Source: Elusimicrobiota bacterium (GTDB lineage Bacteria > Elusimicrobiota > Endomicrobiia > Endomicrobiales > Endomicrobiaceae). Taken from it: 8,189 nucleotides of DNA. Below, one piece after another: positions 7,092 to 8,189 of the stretch. Both the position numbers and the translations under genes were made by a program. Each line of letters opens with the position of its first letter. Position 1 is the first letter of the stretch. The notes beneath the pieces are model-generated. The model ran no database searches. It was not told the DNA's origin and saw nothing but the letters and a program-made list of their open reading frames with translations. Location of the stretch: assembly GCA_031282945.1 (NCBI GenBank), contig JAITCX010000224.1:1-8189 (forward strand), in the 5' to 3' direction.

Positions 7092-7117
7092 TTTCTTTAT
7101 TTTTGTTTTGCGCTACC
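7017..7117. repeat. Direct repeat R, copy 1 (about 101 bp)
   Basis: This block, running from CAAAAACTAACGACACTTGC to TTTTGCGCTACC, recurs at 7348-7447 in the same orientation with about ten differences by eye. It includes the third hairpin unit of the short array. The two copies bracket the large palindrome at 7117-7317. I see no coding content. Confidence 0.85.
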
Positions 7118-7317
7118 TTTTGATTTTGCGGCGCCGCGCTTGCGAAATTTTTTTTCGCCCCCGCGCCGACTCTACTCTTGACGTGACTGACAGCAGTCTG
7201 TACTGTCACGCCCGCGTGGGTGAGGGCAAATAAAACTTCCAGTTTTACTTGCCCTCTTGGCGAAAAAAATTTCTCGCATAGCAGCGCTTACGCTCCGCTA
7301 CGCCGCAAAACCAAAAG
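7117..7317. repeat. Nested palindromic element of about 200 bp, possibly MITE-like
   Basis: The outer arms 7117-7133 and 7301-7317 are 17-bp inverted repeats with one mismatch (CCTTTTGATTTTGCGGCG-type end). Inner arms at 7142-7159 and 7259-7277 (GCGAAATTTTTTTTCGCC and its near reverse complement) also pair. Within these are a nearly perfect 16-bp stem at 7222-7237/7241-7256 with a TCC loop, a stem at 7182-7187/7205-7210 enclosing ACAG/CTGT, and a small hairpin on the right side only (7279-7300). The terminal inverted repeats and length resemble a non-autonomous miniature element. No transposase is present, and no target duplication can be separated from the flanking R repeats. One minus-strand frame stays open across it, but I do not regard that as a gene. 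Confidence 0.7.
7222..7256 (-). repeat. Long hairpin at the core of the palindromic element
   Basis: Arms GAGGGCAAATAAAACT (7222-7237) and 7241-7256 are complementary at 15 of 16 positions with a 3-nt loop. The single mismatch is A-C in plus-strand RNA but a G-U wobble in minus-strand RNA. There is no T-run immediately after it on either strand, so it is not an obvious terminator. Confidence 0.7.
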
Positions 7318-7347
7318 AGCGCGGGCGATAGGACGACACGGCAACAA

Positions 7348-7447
7348 CAAAAACTAACAACACTTGCAACTTGCTTCCCTTTTCTGCAAAAGAGAAACAG
7401 AAAATTAACGCTATTTAAACCTATTTCTTTTTGTTTGTTTGCGCACC
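7348..7447. repeat. Direct repeat R, copy 2 (about 100 bp)
   Basis: This is the second copy of the 7017-7117 block, same orientation. Its hairpin has changed to TTCCCTTTT...AAAAGAGAA with a CTGC loop. Its last bases (TTGTTTGCGCAC, 7435-7446) are also the tail sequence of each 141-bp unit in the array to the right, so R and the array share a junction sequence. Confidence 0.85.
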
Positions 7448-8189
7448 TTCATCTCTCAACAACAACTCTCACCCCAACAATTATTTTCCAAAACTATTGA
7501 TTTCCATTTTTAAGCTTCAACTTTTTTGGCTTTTGCTGAAAATATAATTATTTGATTCACTGCTAAATCTAGGGCTTATTTGCTCACGCTTGATCTCTCA
7601 ACAACAACTCTCCACCCATAATTATTTTTTAAAACTATTAATTTTCATTTTTAAGCTTCCACTTTTTTGGCTTTTGCTGAAAACATAATTATTTGACTCA
7701 CTGCTAAATCTTAGGCTTGTTTGCGCACGCTCCATCTCTCAACAACAACTCTCACCCAATAATTATTTTCCAAAACTATTAATTTTCATTTTTAAGCTTC
7801 AACTTTTTTAGCTTTTGCTGAAAACATAATTATTTGACCCACTGCTAAATCCGGGGCTTGTTTGCTCACGCTTCAGCTCTCAACAACAACTCTCCACCCA
7901 TAATTATTTTTTAAAACTATTAATTTTCATTTTTAAGCTTCAACTTTTTTGGCTTTTGCTGAAAACATAATTATTTGACTCACTGCTAAATCTGGGGCTT
8001 GTTTGCTCACGCTCCATCTCTCAACAACAACCCCTCACCCAATAATTATTTTTTAAAACTATTGATTTTCATTTTTAAGTTTCAACTTTTTTGGCTTTTG
8101 CTGAAAATATAATTATTTGACTCACTGCTAAATCTTAGGCTTGTTTGCGCACGCTCCATCTCTCAACAACAACTCTCACCCAATAATTA
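7435..8189. repeat. Tandem array of a 141-142 bp non-coding unit, running off the window
   Basis: The marker CTCTCAACAACAAC begins at 7453, 7595, 7736, 7877, 8018 and (cut by the edge) 8160, giving periods of 142, 141, 141, 141 and 142. Five complete units and 30 bases of a sixth are visible. Each unit contains, in order, the CAACAAC stretch, CCCA-TAATTATTTT, TTTTTAAGCTTCAAC (AAGTTT in unit 5), GGCTTTTGCTGAAAA, a second ATAATTATTTGA and a TTGTTTGC-CACGCT tail. Units are similar over their whole length, with no variable spacers. Although 141 is 47 codons, stops occur in all six frames in every unit, so the array is not coding. Units 1 and 3 share variants (CTCACCC, TTTTCC), as do units 2 and 4 (CTCCACCC, TTTTTTA), hinting at a dimeric higher-order repeat. 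Function is unknown. Confidence 0.92.

Noticed and set aside
6991..7209. A 72-codon minus-strand open frame (GTG start) running from the palindrome into the hairpin repeats, open further upstream to about 7290
   Set aside because: It crosses three unrelated repeat features, has no ribosome-binding site, and its composition follows the palindromes. It is best explained as a chance frame through inverted repeats.
7453..8159. Protein-coding tandem repeats (141 bp is 47 codons)
   Set aside because: Stops occur in all six frames within each unit (for example TAA in all three plus frames), and two of the periods are 142.
7435..8189. CRISPR array
   Set aside because: The repeated unit is 141-142 bp and similar over its full length. 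There are no short repeats separated by unique spacers, and no cas genes are visible.

Overview
The window looks like a chromosomal stretch of a moderately AT-rich bacterium. Every recognisable gene is a housekeeping gene on the minus strand. The phylum cannot be fixed from sequence alone. The gene content (M50 site-2 protease, trpS, scpA, scpB; radA with aroC and aroK), the AT-rich codon use and a TrpRS with a Thermotoga-like cysteine motif would fit an Elusimicrobiota-like or other deep-branching anaerobe, but this is a weak inference.

Read in the direction of transcription (right to left), the first gene block runs from 6915 to 2863: radA, aroC, aroK, a CpXC-domain protein and a small three-helix membrane protein. 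Spacings are 16, 0 and 1 nt, then an 11-nt overlap, so this is very probably one operon. It ends in a strong intrinsic terminator at 2826-2871 whose stem includes the last stop codon. It combines DNA repair (RadA), two shikimate-pathway enzymes (shikimate kinase and chorismate synthase), a putative metal-binding protein and an unknown membrane protein.

A well-formed sigma70-type promoter (TTGACA, 17 nt, TAAAAT, 2695-2723) then starts a second operon: the M50 intramembrane protease, trpS, scpA and scpB, the last cut by the left window edge. Genes are 8 nt apart or overlapping (TAATG at trpS/scpA, 11 nt at scpA/scpB). ScpA and ScpB are the kleisin and winged-helix partners of SMC in chromosome segregation. 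TrpS charges tRNA-Trp and carries a C-x20-C-x6-C-x2-C motif suggesting an iron-sulfur cluster.

From 6931 to the right edge (about 1.26 kb) I see no convincing gene. The region is a mosaic of non-coding repeats: three 48-49 bp hairpin-bearing units just upstream of radA (6946-7091); a roughly 100-bp direct repeat present twice (7017-7117 and 7348-7447); between those copies, a roughly 200-bp nested palindrome (7117-7317); and then a tandem array of a 141-142 bp unit (7435 to the window end, five full copies plus the start of a sixth) with stops in all six frames. This repeat complex is the most unusual part of the window. I cannot assign it to a named element family.
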